This document shows, in pieces, positions 53,207 through 64,000 of a stretch of DNA of 64,000 nt; position 1 is the stretch's first letter, and each line of letters starts with the position of its first letter. The stretch covers positions 496,001-560,000 of the forward strand of contig JAPFFF010000043.1 in the NCBI GenBank assembly GCA_039105265.1. The letters are read 5' to 3'. The stretch is from Tritrichomonas musculus (lineage: Eukaryota > Parabasalia > Tritrichomonadida > Tritrichomonadidae). Position numbers and translations under genes: made by a program. The notes beneath the pieces are model-generated. The model made no database searches. It was not told where the DNA came from and saw only the letters and a program-made list of their open reading frames with translations.

Positions 53207-54286
53207 ATGAAAGAAAAGTCCATAATTATGAAGAAGTACGAAATTATTTCCCGAATTGGTGAAGGTGGCTTTGGCTTTATTTATAAAGCCCGCGAAATTG
53301 GTACTCAAGATATAGTTACTATTAAACAGATTAAAAAAAGGGTAGAACCAAAAATTATTTCCCAATATACTCATACCGAAATTTCACTCCTCAGAGAGCT
53401 CAAAGGATCAGCTAATATTATTGAACTTACTGATTATCAAGCAAATTACTCGAATAATTTTGCTTACATTGTTTATAAGTATCATGAGTATGACATAAGC
53501 GATTTAATCCACCAGGAAACACCTTTTTCAAAACAACAAATCAAATGCTATTTCACTCAAATGATATCTGCGTTGATTTCTATTCACTCAAAAGGTTATA
53601 TTCATCACGATGTTAAGCCAAGAAACTTTTTAGTATCTGTTGATAATGTTATTAAACTTATCGATTTTGGACTTTCAAAAAAACAAGAAATTAATATTCA
53701 AAATAAAAATGGGAATAAATCAATTAATATAGTTGGCACATTAAAGTATATTGCACCTGAGATTCTTTTAGGTGAAACTTGTTATAATAACGAAATTGAT
53801 GTTTGGTCACTTGGATGTACTTTTTATGAAATATTAACTAGTGAAAGTCTGTTTTCAAATTGTAGGTCAGAAGAAGAAATAGCCGACCATGTTATCCAAA
53901 TATTTGATTTTCCTGACGAAAATGAATGGCCTGAATTTTATCTCCTACCAAATAAAGATATTTTTTTAAAATGCACCAGGAAAACGACAATTACAGCAGA
54001 TGAATTCTTTGAAAGTAAGATTCCATTAGAATACAAACCATTTAAAAAATTACTTCTGAGCATGCTTCAATTAAATCCCAAAAACAGAATTTCTCTGTCA
54101 GATGCTTTAAATGATCCTATTTTATCAGATTCAATGTTACCAGAAAAACTTCCATTTCTTTTCTTTAATGAAACAAATTATCAAAATGATGAAAGTAACT
54201 ATTTTCCAGTTTCAAAAAAAGAAAATAAAAAAAAATTGTATGATGACTTGCGCCCTAAGAAAGTTATTCCAGCTCTTAATATATAA
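53207..54286 (+). CDS. CMGC-type Ser/Thr protein kinase
   Basis: The protein has 359 residues from ATG 53207; ATG 53228 is also possible and starts directly at MKKYEIISRIGEGG. All catalytic elements are present: Gly loop GEGGFGFIYKA, lysine in VTIKQI, Glu in TEISLLREL, catalytic loop YIHHDVKPRNFLV, DFG in IDFGLSKK and APE in KYIAPEILL, followed by NEIDVWSLGC. The C-lobe has LLLSMLQLNPKNRISLSDAL, the CMGC/CDK-MAPK-type end with its R-I/L-S-A-like motif. The APE segment lacks the T-x-Y pair of MAP kinases, so CDK-like is the better guess. Expected cytosolic or nuclear. The frame is intact and motif order is canonical. Confidence 0.88.
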   Translation: MKEKSIIMKKYEIISRIGEGGFGFIYKAREIGTQDIVTIKQIKKRVEPKIISQYTHTEISLLRELKGSANIIELTDYQANYSNNFAYIVYKYHEYDISDLIHQETPFSKQQIKCYFTQMISALISIHSKGYIHHDVKPRNFLVSVDNVIKLIDFGLSKKQEINIQNKNGNKSINIVGTLKYIAPEILLGETCYNNEIDVWSLGCTFYEILTSESLFSNCRSEEEIADHVIQIFDFPDENEWPEFYLLPNKDIFLKCTRKTTITADEFFESKIPLEYKPFKKLLLSMLQLNPKNRISLSDALNDPILSDSMLPEKLPFLFFNETNYQNDESNYFPVSKKENKKKLYDDLRPKKVIPALNI

Positions 54287-54578
54287 TTTGTTTGAAATAA
54301 AATTTTTTATATTATTCTTCTATATAATATTTTAATAGAAAATAACAGCAATTTTAATAATTTTGTAATTCATTATTCATAATTAGAATTTTATTACAAA
54401 ATCTTTACTGATCTTGCATTTACTTACATTGCCATCAGTGATTATCATAGATGTTTATAATAAAATTTCATCAATAGTGGAATCATAATGGAGCTGTATT
54501 GTATACGAAAAACATAAACAAAAAATAAAAAACAAAAACCGAAATATTGGATAAATTTTTATCTAATTAATTTGATGT

Positions 54579-56756
54579 TCAAAGAACTTCAAACTTCAAA
54601 ACAAATGGGAAGTTATTTGATGAACGTCCAACGCGGCATTCAAATTCACCAGCTTCAACAACTCTCTCGAGGTTAGCATCAACAATGCTGCATTCTGAAA
54701 TTGGTACCTTAATTGTAACTGTCTTGGTTTCTTGAGCCTTTAATACGACACGTTCATATCCTTTGAGTTCTTCAACTGTCCATGTGCAGCTCGTGATTAC
54801 ATCGTTGATATAGATTTGAACAACTTCAATTGCATCACGATCGCTATCATTCTTTAATGTAACTGAGCATTCAAGAACTTCTTTATCATCATTGTTGAAT
54901 TTCTCTTTGTTGAGTTTGGCTGATTCATAGATGATATTGCTATATGATAAACCATAACCAAAGGCCCAGCATGGATCGAAAGTCATATCTGCATACTTGT
55001 CTTGGTGGCATCCACGTGTTACGTTGTAGAAGATTGGTTGTTGTACGACATGGTATGGGATTGAAATTGTTAAACGTCCAGATGGGTTGTAAACGCCAAA
55101 GATAGCATCAGTCAATGCTTGACCACCCATTTGACCTGGTGAGAATTGTTGGATAATAGCACGTGCATTATTGCGAACTTTTGCTGGAATAACAAGTGGC
55201 TTTGAGGAGATAAAATCGAGAATAAATGGCTTTCCTGTTTCAACAATTTTGGCAAGGAAGGCGATTTGGTCTCCTTGGAGTTCGAGTGTGCATGTTAATT
55301 TTTCTTCTCCCCAATATCTTTCACGATCTCCAACTACGACAACAATTACATCACTTTCGTTTGCATATTTGAGTGTTGTTGGGAAATCAGATGTTTCTTC
55401 TGGATCAATTGAAGCACCTCTGCAATATAATACATCGCCATTCTTGAAGTTGTTTTTAACGCCATCTAATACTGTCTATGCGTTTTCTCTAGCTGGCGGT
55501 GGAACATCTTTGGTTTGGAGAGTTCCTGCTGCCCAATCTCCATTCATTGCACCTCGATGATCTGCATTTGGTCCGAGTACAGCAACTTTCTTTAATTTGC
55601 TTGGATCGAGTGGAAGGAAGTTTCCTTCATTCTTGAGAAGAATTAAAAATTCGCGTGCTGCTCTTAAGTTTGTTTCAAGTGCATGTGGGGTTCTCATGAC
55701 AATCTTGGAAATGTCAGGCATTCTATCATCTTCGAAAAGACCGAGTTTGAATTTCATACAAAGAATTCTTTCGCAAGCTTCATCAACATATTTCATATCA
55801 AGTTTTCCACTCTTGATGGCCTTGAGGCATCCATCATAGAATTCTGGTGTTGCCATAATCATATCATTTCCTGCTTCAATAGAAACTGCAGCTGCCTCTT
55901 CGAAATCTTTGCAAATCTTCTGGCTTTTAACGAGCCATCCAACGTTGTACCAATCGGTAACGAGTAAACCTTCAAATCCCCAATCCTCTTTAAGAACTTC
56001 TCTGAGGAGCCACTTGTTAACTGTTGATGGAAGGCCATCAATTGATTGATATCCGGTCATGTATGATCCGCATCCTGCTTCACATGCCTTCTTGAATTGT
56101 GGTAAGAAATATGAAAGAAGTTTTCTCTTTGAAAGATCTGCTTCTGATGCATCACGTCCAACGATTGTTTCTGAATAACCAGCATAGTGCTTTGCGATGG
56201 CTTTAATCTTGTCTGGATCGCCAGAAAGACCATCCTTACCTTGGTAACCACGGACCATTGCAGATGCAAATTTGCCGATTAAATAAGGATCTTCTCCAAA
56301 GGTTTCTCCAACACGTCCCCAACGTAAATCACGAGCAATGCAAAGAACTGGGGAGAATGTCCAATGAGTACCATTGTATCTCATTTCTTTGGCTGTAATT
56401 GGATATTCTCCCATGAGCCATACCTAATTGAGTTGGGAATAATGTTGATCCATCAATGAATGAGAGACCATGAATAGCATCAATACCGAATAACAATGGA
56501 ATCTTTAGACGTGTCTTTCTTTGTTCTTCAATTGGGATTCTTGCATTTTCACCAACAACCCAAAGGAATGAACACGTTGGTCTTTAATGGCTTGTGGGCA
56601 TGCTCCATGCATGAATGGAACTTGTCCTGGTTGTGGGTTTGTCCATCCTGGTAATTGAACAAGTTGTTCAACTTTTTCATCAACAGTCAGCTTGCTCATA
56701 AGATCCTTAATACAAGCTTCAACTGGTTGCTTTGGATCGAGATATATCTCAGTCAT
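54579..56756 (-). pseudogene. GH3 family beta-glucosidase, broken by frame changes and a stop
   Basis: Minus strand, about 725 codons. MTEIYLDPKQPVE, then KLTVDEKVEQLVQLPGW, then (other frame, about 56415-56580) PLLFGIDAIHG and STLFPTQLGMA, then VLCIARDLRWGRVGETFGED, AIAKHYAGYSE, GFEGLLVTDW (nucleophile Asp, about 55950) and, after TAG at 55476-55478, VVVVGDRERYWGEE, GGQALTDAIFGVYNPSGRL and a fibronectin-like C-terminal domain. These are GH3 landmarks in order; the enzyme releases terminal beta-glucose from oligosaccharides. Breaks: one frame change near 56580, one near 56415 with a probable small deletion, and one stop. No signal peptide is seen. Codon use is clearly less AT-rich than neighbouring genes, consistent with a well-expressed or laterally acquired bacterial-type gene. 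Confidence 0.85.
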
Positions 56757-56851
56757 TATTTTGGAGTTTTTTTAAAAAAAGCGAAGCACTCTTTTTTTTT
56801 TTTTTTTTTAATAGAAAATGTTTCAATCAATTTTTCAATTAATTTTTTTTT

Positions 56852-57150
56852 GGAAATCGTAATCGCCCGTGGCGGTTTAGGTCAATATTGACCTTGTATC
56901 GTACCATAGAAAAAAAAATCTGGAACTTTTTTTCACTATAAGCCAATGCTCATAATAATATCGATTTTAGACTATAAAAAATATTCCGTTTATATTTTTT
57001 TTTATATAGAAAAAACCATGAGTAGCTACCCATGCTTTTTTTTGCAAAAGTGAAAAAAAGTTCCAGATTTTTTTTTCTATGGTACGATACAAGGTCAATA
57101 TTGACCTAAACCGCCACGGGCGATTACGAATACGGGCGATTACGATTTCC
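56852..57150. mobile_element. 299-bp MITE with ~85-bp TIRs
   Basis: The left arm 56852-56937 begins GGAAATCGTAATCGCCCGTG. The right arm 57049-57150 is its complement, with an extra internal copy of a ~15-bp GGGCGATTACGAA-type segment near the outer end. Both arms contain the palindrome AGGTCAATATTGACCT. The arms are almost identical, suggesting a young element. It lies about 95 bp upstream of the GH3 start. Confidence 0.82.
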
Positions 57151-57182
57151 TATTTTAGAACAGTTGTACTTTTGTGAGATTA

Positions 57183-57438
57183 ATTCAAAAAGTGGGAAAT
57201 CCTCAGAAAAAATAATCTAAATAAAATGCAAAAAAAAAATCTTTGTAGGTTACAAAATTTTTACCGATTCTTGCCACCAGCCGCGGGGTCTCGACTCGGA
57301 TTCGCTTCGCTCAGCCTCGCTCGACGCCCGCTAGGCGGTATGTAGTCTCGGTAAAAATTATGTAAAAATATAAAAAGATTTGTTTTTTCAATTTTTTTAT
57401 TTAGATTATTTTTTCTGAATGATTTCCACTTTTTGAAT
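57183..57438. mobile_element. 256-bp GC-cored MITE (copy 2 of the 2.4-kb repeat)
   Basis: The outer arms begin ATTCAAAAAGTGGGAAATC, continue with CAGAAAAAATAATCTAAATA, and are complementary to the right arm ending ATTTCCACTTTTTGAAT at 57438. The centre is the GC-rich island also seen at 2449-2520, itself bounded by TTTTTACCGA and TCGGTAAAAA. The left arm is complete here, which shows the repeat is a TIR element. Confidence 0.75.
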
Positions 57439-58669
57439 GTTCTTCAGAAAAGACTAACTATACTTTAGTTGATCCTAGTTTCTAAATAAATATAAATTTA
57501 TTTTTCCAAAATGTCTATTAGCAGTGGAAATACCACTTTTTAAATTTAACAAGGTTTGTTTGATTGATTAAAGAATCTAAAAAAGCATATTATTTATTGT
57601 ATATTGATTATTCATTAAAACAGAAATAAAAATGATAAAAATATAGTTTTACATCAATAGAGATATGACAATATTTAAGAAATCTTGTTTATTTAATGGC
57701 CATTTGAATTTGATTTTTTCAAGATTTGGAATATCTTAAATAATATAGCAGAGTTGATATAATTCTGGATTATGCTTCTAAAGCAATTATTCTACAAAAT
57801 CAAATTAATTGTATTAAAATATATATTCGTTCTGAGTATCTAATTTTTTTTATATTTTATAATCTTGTACGCAAACCGTTATCGTAATATAATACATAAA
57901 GCGCTTTTAATACTTTGATATATGCTTTTTTTTTAAATTACTATTATATAATCAAACATTTTGATGTGCTATATCAGTGAAATATGATAAATTTTAGCGT
58001 ATTTGTCTCCAAATTCTTCGAATTTTGAAATAACCTCCCAACTTTCTTTTGATTCCTTTTGTAAAAATGAAAGTAAAAATTTGGTTCAAACAGACCTTCT
58101 CAAATTTAAAAAGCGGAATCTCGACTGCCTATAGATATGTTTTTCTATCGAATGGCAATATTTTTTTAAAAAATCCTTCAGATATTTCCTATTTTCATTC
58201 AATTTTCTGACATTTTCTAATCGTCGAAACCCCTATTCTATTATTGAAAAAGTTTAAACAGAAAGTAATTTTTAAAACCTCCGAAGGGCAAAAATGAATG
58301 CTCACTTCAATTTGTTTTATGTTTTTCTATTAAAGCAAGGGACTATATTTGAAAAATCGAAAATATTAGGTAAAGTATATATATTGTAAAGTCAAAATAT
58401 ATTTATTGTCAAGAAAGTCGTAACTTCAACACTTTCTTTTAACAATAATTTTTTTAATCAATTCTTTTAGTTATTTCAAAAAGTTAATCATTGTTATAAT
58501 TTTCAAAATCTAAAAAAAAAACGGAACTGCGATCGGATGTAAAGTGTCAAAAAGAAAGTGTAACTCAAATTTCACCTTAAGATGGCGGTTTTTTACTTTC
58601 CATGAGTAGATACTAATGGATAGATAAACTATTCAAAAAGTGGCGTAGAAAAAAACGATTGTCCGAATA
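57439..58669. other. Gene-free stretch with an extra MITE end
   Basis: No gene is seen. Bases 58520-58557 are a second copy of the left end of the MITE that starts at 58670 (ACGGAACTGCGATCGGATGT ...). The GTAGAAAAAAACGATTGTCC word shared with the window start lies at about 58645-58664. Confidence 0.5.
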
Positions 58670-59620
58670 AACGTTACTGCGATCGGATATAAAGTGTCAA
58701 AATTGAGAGCAAAATTAAATAACCTGGAAATGCCTAAAAAAATTATATAACAGTTAATTTTATATAATATAAAATCAAATTCTTTAATGAAATTTGGAAG
58801 TAAATTTTCAATTTTATAGACATACCATATGAAAAAATTTTTTTTGAATGGATAAAATGAGTTTTTCATTCAAATTTAGTCAACATAAATCTCCAAATCT
58901 AATTAGAAAATCCTTCCAATAAGATGTACAGAAACATAACTTTTTCAATTAATTTGTTATTTACACTTAAAATATCAATATCTCAATCAAATCATTAAAT
59001 ATTCAATTTTCGATAATTCAATAATCATTAATAAAGTATAAATTGAATATAATATCATGTAAAAAAGCTATTTAACCAAGATATAAAAAGATTGTGTTAT
59101 AACAAAAAATTGGCCCAAATTTGTGAGTTCTTAAGAACATATAATATGCTTTGTCATGTAAGTAAGCAGATATTTAATTTTGAAAAAAATCAGATCGTAT
59201 GATTTTTTTTTCCTTCTTTAATATCATGCTTTTTTCATTATTTTGTTTGAAAAAGTGAAACCTTAAAAATTAAAAAAGTTAAAAAATAACTTTGATTCAA
59301 ATTAAAATTGAATAAAAATTCACAAATTTTAAAATAATATTATCAATTTTCAAATAAACCGTTTTACCAAAAATATAAATATCTTAAAATTGTACGATCA
59401 ATTCATTTATTAAAGTACTAATATGAATTATATAAATTTATTTAAATAATATAAATATAAAAATAAATCAAAATTTTGGCAGGATCTTGGTTTCTGTACA
59501 TCTTTCCAATATTTTAATAAGTTATTATATATAATGTGTTCTATTTATATATTTGGTTTGTTTCGATTATTACAGTTTTTTAAATTCTTTTGACACTTTA
59601 CATCCGATCGTAGTACCGTT
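58670..59620. mobile_element. MITE with GATCGGAT-containing TIRs
   Basis: The left end AACGTTACTGCGATCGGATA then TAAAGTGTCAAAA (58670-58702) is the inverted counterpart of 59588-59620 (TTTTGACACTTTACATCCGA then TCGTAGTACCGTT). About 950 bp with no coding content; the 78-codon frame inside is not convincing. A further left-end copy lies 150 bp outside. Confidence 0.65.
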
Positions 59621-60793
59621 CTAAAAAAGTTTATGAAGAATCACAATTTTCAATGTTTTTTTATCTGCTTTGAAAATTGTGAGAAAAAAGTCCGACTTTT
59701 TGAATAAGAAATAGAACTTTTTGTGATTAAGTTAAAAAAAAAATGTTTTAGATTTTGCAAATTTTATTTATGTGCTTTTCCAATTTTCAGATCATATTTA
59801 TTTTGTGATTTTTTTTTCTGATTCGTTTTTTTTTTTTTCTCAGTACGATAATCTGATGAGTAGAAAATATTTTCTATTGTGTTCATTCAATTTTCATCAG
59901 CTTTTATTTATAACGAAATAAATAATTTTAATTTTTTTTTATGGAAATATTACTTATTTATAACATAATAAGATCATCAAAATTTTTAAAGTAATTATAT
60001 TTTTTTTTTTGAGATATTTGAGCAAGTGCTTAAATACTCAAAAAGTCATCATTCACAAAAATCAAAGTTGCTTTTTTTTATTTGTTTGATTGATTATTTT
60101 CATTATATTACATATACTGCTTAATGCAAAAGTAAAGGAAAATATAATTTACAAAAATTTCAAAATATTGAATTTATCTTCATTTTTCTGACAAGTGATG
60201 ATATAATTATTGAATTGTGTAATTTTATAGAGTTTTTTAATTTTAGCAGAATGAAACCTATATTATAATACAATTTTATTAATGCATATATTTAAAATGG
60301 TTGCTTTATAATTGAAAAATCATTGAAATTTTGAAATAAATCAAAATAATTATTATTGAAAATAATATGATTAATACAAAATACGTTATTAAAAATTTGA
60401 GAACTATATTTTTCTCAAAATTTGAGAGAGAATATCTATTTTATTCAAATTTTGAGAATAATATTTATCTTATTGTATAGTAAAAACTTAAGTATAATAA
60501 GATAAATATTTATCTTATTTACAATTTTTTTCATTTATTCTATAATATTCCTCAACCTTTTTCAAATGAAAATTAAAGAAATATCTATCTAAACAAAAAA
60601 GAAGAATATTCAAAAAATATTTTTGATGAACTGATATTTTCAAAAATTGAGTTTTAATCACATCCACATCCTCTGAATTAATGAACATTAAAATCTTTTT
60701 AGTAATTGAAAAAGCTATAATCATATTTCAATTTTTTCTCACAAATATTCCACATCACCGAACATTTATTTTTTTTTGAAATAATAATACACA
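59621..60793. other. Gene-free stretch upstream of the second Myb gene
   Basis: No gene is supported. Repeated AAATTTGAGA words lie near 60400-60465. A TATCTTATT-type inverted pair lies near 60470-60525. Confidence 0.45.
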
Positions 60794-61768
60794 ATGAACT
60801 CTTTAATCTGCATGAAACCTTTGATACCTTTTCCTCAAATCATAAAAAAAGAATACACAGAGCAACAATTATTAACCCCAAAGATTGATATTAATGAAAG
60901 CATTAGCATTCAAAACATGTGTGTGAAAAAGGAAAACATAGACATTTGTTCAATAGAACAAAAGGAAAACATAGACATTTGTCCATGGTCACCCATGAAT
61001 CATTTTTCTAAAAAGAATGAAAAAGCAAATGTTTGTCTTCAATTAGTTAACATATATGCACAAAATAGTATTCTTCATCAAAGTCAGAATATAGATCCAA
61101 AGTTTTTAAGCTCAATGCTCAAACTTATGGATAAATATCATGTGAATTTCAATATTGCAGTACAAAATGATGAAGCAAAAAAGTCATCTCCAATGGATAT
61201 CGATGAGGATAAGCTACAAAAGAAAGATTGGAATCAAAAGAAATCATCATATAAAAAATTTTCAGAAGAAGAAGATGTTCTTTTGAAAAATATAGTTAAT
61301 ACATTTGGGGCCAAAAACTGGAGATTAATAGCTTCAATGTTACCTAATAAAACTGCAAGACAATGCAGAGACAGATATATGAATTACTTGGCTCCTGGCT
61401 TTATTCATTCTGAATGGACAAATGAAGAAGATAAACTATTGGCCAAAAAATATGTTGAATTTGGTCCACAATGGACCAAAATCCAAAAATATTTTCCATA
61501 TCGAACTGCTAATTCTATCAAAAATCGATATAATTATACAGTTTGTAGAAAGAAGCATTTATTTGACTCAAAAGAACAGCCAGCAGAGGATTTAAATAAT
61601 AATTCTATAATAAATAATTGTCCAAAAGAAATATCAAATGAAGTAAATGCTACTAATGTGCGAGAAAATGTAAATAGAGATATCATTGATTATTGTTTTC
61701 AAGATTATTTTTATAATAATTTGGAAATTAATGAAAATGATTTCAATCTCGGAATTCTTGATATTTAA
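60794..61768 (+). CDS. R2R3-type Myb DNA-binding protein (second copy)
   Basis: The protein has 324 residues. Myb repeat one is at about residues 153-200 (KKFSEEEDVLLK, AKNWRLIASML, ARQCRDRYMNYL). Repeat two is at about 203-252 (SEWTNEEDKLLAKK, PQWTKIQKYF, ANSIKNRYNY). The linker LAPGFIHSEW mirrors the LVPGFFQGEW of the gene at 3578, so the two are paralogues, but the flanks are unrelated. The N-terminal region contains a short duplication (KENIDIC twice, about residues 47-65) and the sequence SPMDIDEDK. Probably a nuclear transcription regulator. No intron; clear ATG. Confidence 0.93.
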   Translation: MNSLICMKPLIPFPQIIKKEYTEQQLLTPKIDINESISIQNMCVKKENIDICSIEQKENIDICPWSPMNHFSKKNEKANVCLQLVNIYAQNSILHQSQNIDPKFLSSMLKLMDKYHVNFNIAVQNDEAKKSSPMDIDEDKLQKKDWNQKKSSYKKFSEEEDVLLKNIVNTFGAKNWRLIASMLPNKTARQCRDRYMNYLAPGFIHSEWTNEEDKLLAKKYVEFGPQWTKIQKYFPYRTANSIKNRYNYTVCRKKHLFDSKEQPAEDLNNNSIINNCPKEISNEVNATNVRENVNRDIIDYCFQDYFYNNLEINENDFNLGILDI

Positions 61769-63205
61769 ATATTAAATATCGATATTAGTTAATTATGAGT
61801 AAAAATATCTTTTTAAATTTTACTAATTATTTTTTATTTATTTTATATTTATATATAAACAGATAATTAATGCTTCTAATGAGAAATTTTTATAGGTATT
61901 ATTATCAAATTATTGATTTATTTTTCAAAATATTCCGATTATATTAATATATTTCATATTCAAATCAATGATTTCTAAGAATTCAAAAAGTTTTGCACAT
62001 AATTTAAATTATGCAAAACTTTTGGATAATTAACAATTTAAAATTCAAAAGGTTTTGAAATTTTAAATTGAATTAATTACATTAATTTTGATTTAATTTA
62101 ATAGCAATAATTAAATAATATACTAATTTTTTTTTAAAAAATTGAGACGGACGTTATTTTTAACTTAAAATGAACTGTTTTATTCAAATTGCATCCACCA
62201 GAATTAATTCAAAATTATTGAATTTAAAATTCAAAGCACATCTTTATGAAATATATTTTTATTATTTAAATATTGATATTAGTATAATATCTTAATACTG
62301 TTGATATATACCTAAAATTTTTTTTTGTGAATTTCAGAAATTTTGGGATTAGAATTCTGATGTTATTCTTTAAAATTCAAAACACAGATAACTTGCTATA
62401 AACAAAGGACATATATTATAGTGTCATTACCATAATAATTAAATTATATTATATTTATTTATAAATATTATATTTTGAAATGGGGGAAAAAAATTCTACA
62501 ATATTTTTATAATTATTTGACGTATTTTTGATTAAACTTTCATGCTTCAATTATTAAATATTTTTTCCCAAATCTAATGTTTTTTGAATAGGCAATATTT
62601 TTACCAAAAAAAAAAATTATATTGCTGACATGTTGTTTTTACTTTAAAAGATATCGACATTTTCTTACTCTAAAAAATTGTTTTGAAATGAATATATTAT
62701 TCCCAAATTATTTAAAAAAAATTATGAAATAAAAAAGCTTTCTCTCTATTTTTTATTTGGTAAGATGAAAAACAAAGTGATATGTTTTAAAAGACTACAA
62801 AAAAACTACGAAATATAAGAATTTCATAATGGTTGAGGATGTCCCACAAACTAAATAGTCTATAGATTCTTCCATATTTATGATTTTGTTTTTAATATTT
62901 TAATTTAAAATTAAATAAACTATATAATTATTATTTTGTCGAAGAAAATTTAATATATCCAACAAATAAACTTTTATTTCAAAATTGAATTATTTTTCAA
63001 TATTTTGAATATGATTCATCAAAATGAAAAAATCAAAAAAATATTTTTTTTGGCTTAATTTAATTGAAATATTGATTTTTATAAATGAAATTTATTAATA
63101 TATTTAAAAATAGCATGAAAGAGCTTAATTCAAATCTCATAAAATGCATAAGGAGAAAAAAATGTTTATTTAAGGTACAAATCTCATACGTTACCTTAAA
63201 AAAAT
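61769..63205. other. Gene-free stretch downstream of the second Myb gene
   Basis: Only AT-rich DNA and the palindrome at 61986-62023 are seen. No gene or terminal repeat is supported in the remainder. Confidence 0.45.
61986..62023. repeat. Perfect 12-bp-arm palindrome downstream of Myb
   Basis: AAAAGTTTTGCA (61986-61997) is complementary to TGCAAAACTTTT (62012-62023). The spacer ATAATTTAAATTAT is itself a perfect palindrome. It starts about 215 bp after the stop codon of the Myb gene. It may be a transposon remnant or an RNA structure in the 3' flank. Confidence 0.55.
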
Positions 63206-63218
63206 AGATTTGTACCTT
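63172..63218. repeat. Hairpin at the edge of MITE copy 3
   Basis: AAGGTACAAATCT (63172-63184) is complementary to AGATTTGTACCTT (63206-63218), across a 21-base spacer. The right arm touches the first bases of the family-A element. Confidence 0.55.
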
Positions 63219-64000
63219 TTTGATATCGATACATAAATATACACAGATTCTCGAGATCGATTTCAGAGATCGAGAATTTTTTTTCTCAGCTGTTTATATC
63301 AGAATTTTCAATAAAACTTTTTGATAAATATATGATCGTATTTCATTCTCAAATATTTAATAAAAAAAGAATGTATTTAAACGTAATAAAACGAAACTAT
63401 TTTCTTCAAAAATGCTAATGCGTTATATTTGTTATTATACATATAGGTGGCATATATGAAAAGTTATTTTATTTTATTTATAATCAATCAATGTTGATTT
63501 AAAAATGTTCAAAAAAATCTGAACAATTCATTGAAAGCATTCAAAAAGTTATGAAATTCAAAGAGAAAAATTATACAAGATCCTATGTGCCAATTGGTCA
63601 AATTTTAACATATTTGTTTTATCTCCTAAGAACAAATTTAAGCATCAAAAAATAAATAAGTCTCGAAGACGAATAATGAAAATAAAATTGAGAGCATAAC
63701 GATCCTTTTAAAAATACAATTATCTTGCAAAATAATTCATAATATTATGTTAATACCTTAAATATATTATTATTAATATTTGAATTAAATAATATCTTAT
63801 TATGCATTCATATAAAAAACAAAATTGTTAAAAATAAATGAATTTTGGAAAATACGTTTTTTTGAAACTTTTGCGTTTTATAACGTTTATGTATTTTTTG
63901 ATTTTAATCTTAAAATAAACATCAATGCATTATATTATATATTTTTAATTATTATAAAATCACAAATACCAATTATAAAAAAAGATAAATCTGTTTGAGA
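63217..64000. mobile_element. Palindrome-rich TIR element (family A, copy 3, cut by window end)
   Basis: From TTTTTGATATCGATAC onward this matches copy 1 (about 655-915) in the same orientation: AGATCGATTTCAGAGATCGA, then the AATTTTCAAT and AAACTTTTTGATAA blocks. A non-matching insert of about 500 bp (63380-63890) splits the homology, which then resumes with TTTTAATCTTAAAATAAACA and AAAAAAGATAAATCTGTTTG at the window end. Confidence 0.65.

Noticed and set aside
55171-55967. Plus-strand frames over the GH3 gene
   Set aside because: Shadows of a long minus-strand gene with clear GH3 motifs.
3578-61768. Spliceosomal introns
   Set aside because: No intact gene needs one; frame breaks lack convincing splice or branch motifs.

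Overview
The window is strongly AT-rich eukaryotic DNA with long homopolymer runs, genes with no visible introns, and long gene-poor stretches. Two R2R3 Myb proteins, BspA-type leucine-rich repeats, a BTB-like/Tubby-like fusion, a relic vWA/E2-like protein, and MULE, Maverick-like, hAT, Helitron and pogo elements together point to a trichomonad (parabasalid), most plausibly a Tritrichomonas-like species. This assignment is an inference from gene families; no rRNA or species marker is present.

Layout. 1-3.5 kb: miniature inverted-repeat elements (a palindrome-rich family at 233-1399, a hAT-type MITE with an 8-bp target duplication at 1512-2167, a GC-cored repeat at 2.4 kb). 3.6-4.5 kb: Myb gene. 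4.5-8.7 kb: gene-poor, with an eroded relic. 8.7-15 kb: a tyrosine-recombinase element with inverted ends, a pogo-like transposon with TIRs and TA target duplication, and a decayed minus-strand gene. 15.9-19.5 kb: a MULE with ~700-bp TIRs. 19.5-24.2 kb: a compact cluster of small genes with a packaging-type ATPase, read as one end of a Maverick/Polinton-like element. 24-31 kb: mostly empty, with two small genes and a MITE. 30.9-42.1 kb: a nested composite, a hAT element whose left subterminal array is interrupted by a 7.3-kb Helitron. 42-46.6 kb: a second pogo-like relic. 46.7-61.8 kb: the host-like part, with a vWA/E2 pseudogene, two tRNA loci, a BTB-like/Tubby-like gene, two protein kinases, a broken GH3 beta-glucosidase and a second Myb gene, separated by three more MITEs. 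63.2-64 kb: another copy of the first MITE family, running off the window.

Best candidates for something new. The Helitron (31499-38770) has boundaries that can be fixed to the base, because removing it restores the 124-bp period of the array it sits in. Its Rep protein carries a long N-terminal BspA-like LRR domain in the same reading frame, and Rep and Pif1-type helicase are separated by a -1 frame change at a heptamer of the A-AAA-AAT type, so programmed frameshifting is possible. The surrounding hAT appears to carry an unrelated helical-repeat gene divergent from its transposase. The Maverick-like cluster contains several proteins of unrecognised function.

Many coding regions here are broken by one or a few frameshifts or stops (MULE, hAT, YR, pogo, vWA/E2, GH3). 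Some breaks lie in or near homopolymers, so raw-read checks are needed before calling all of them true pseudogenes.
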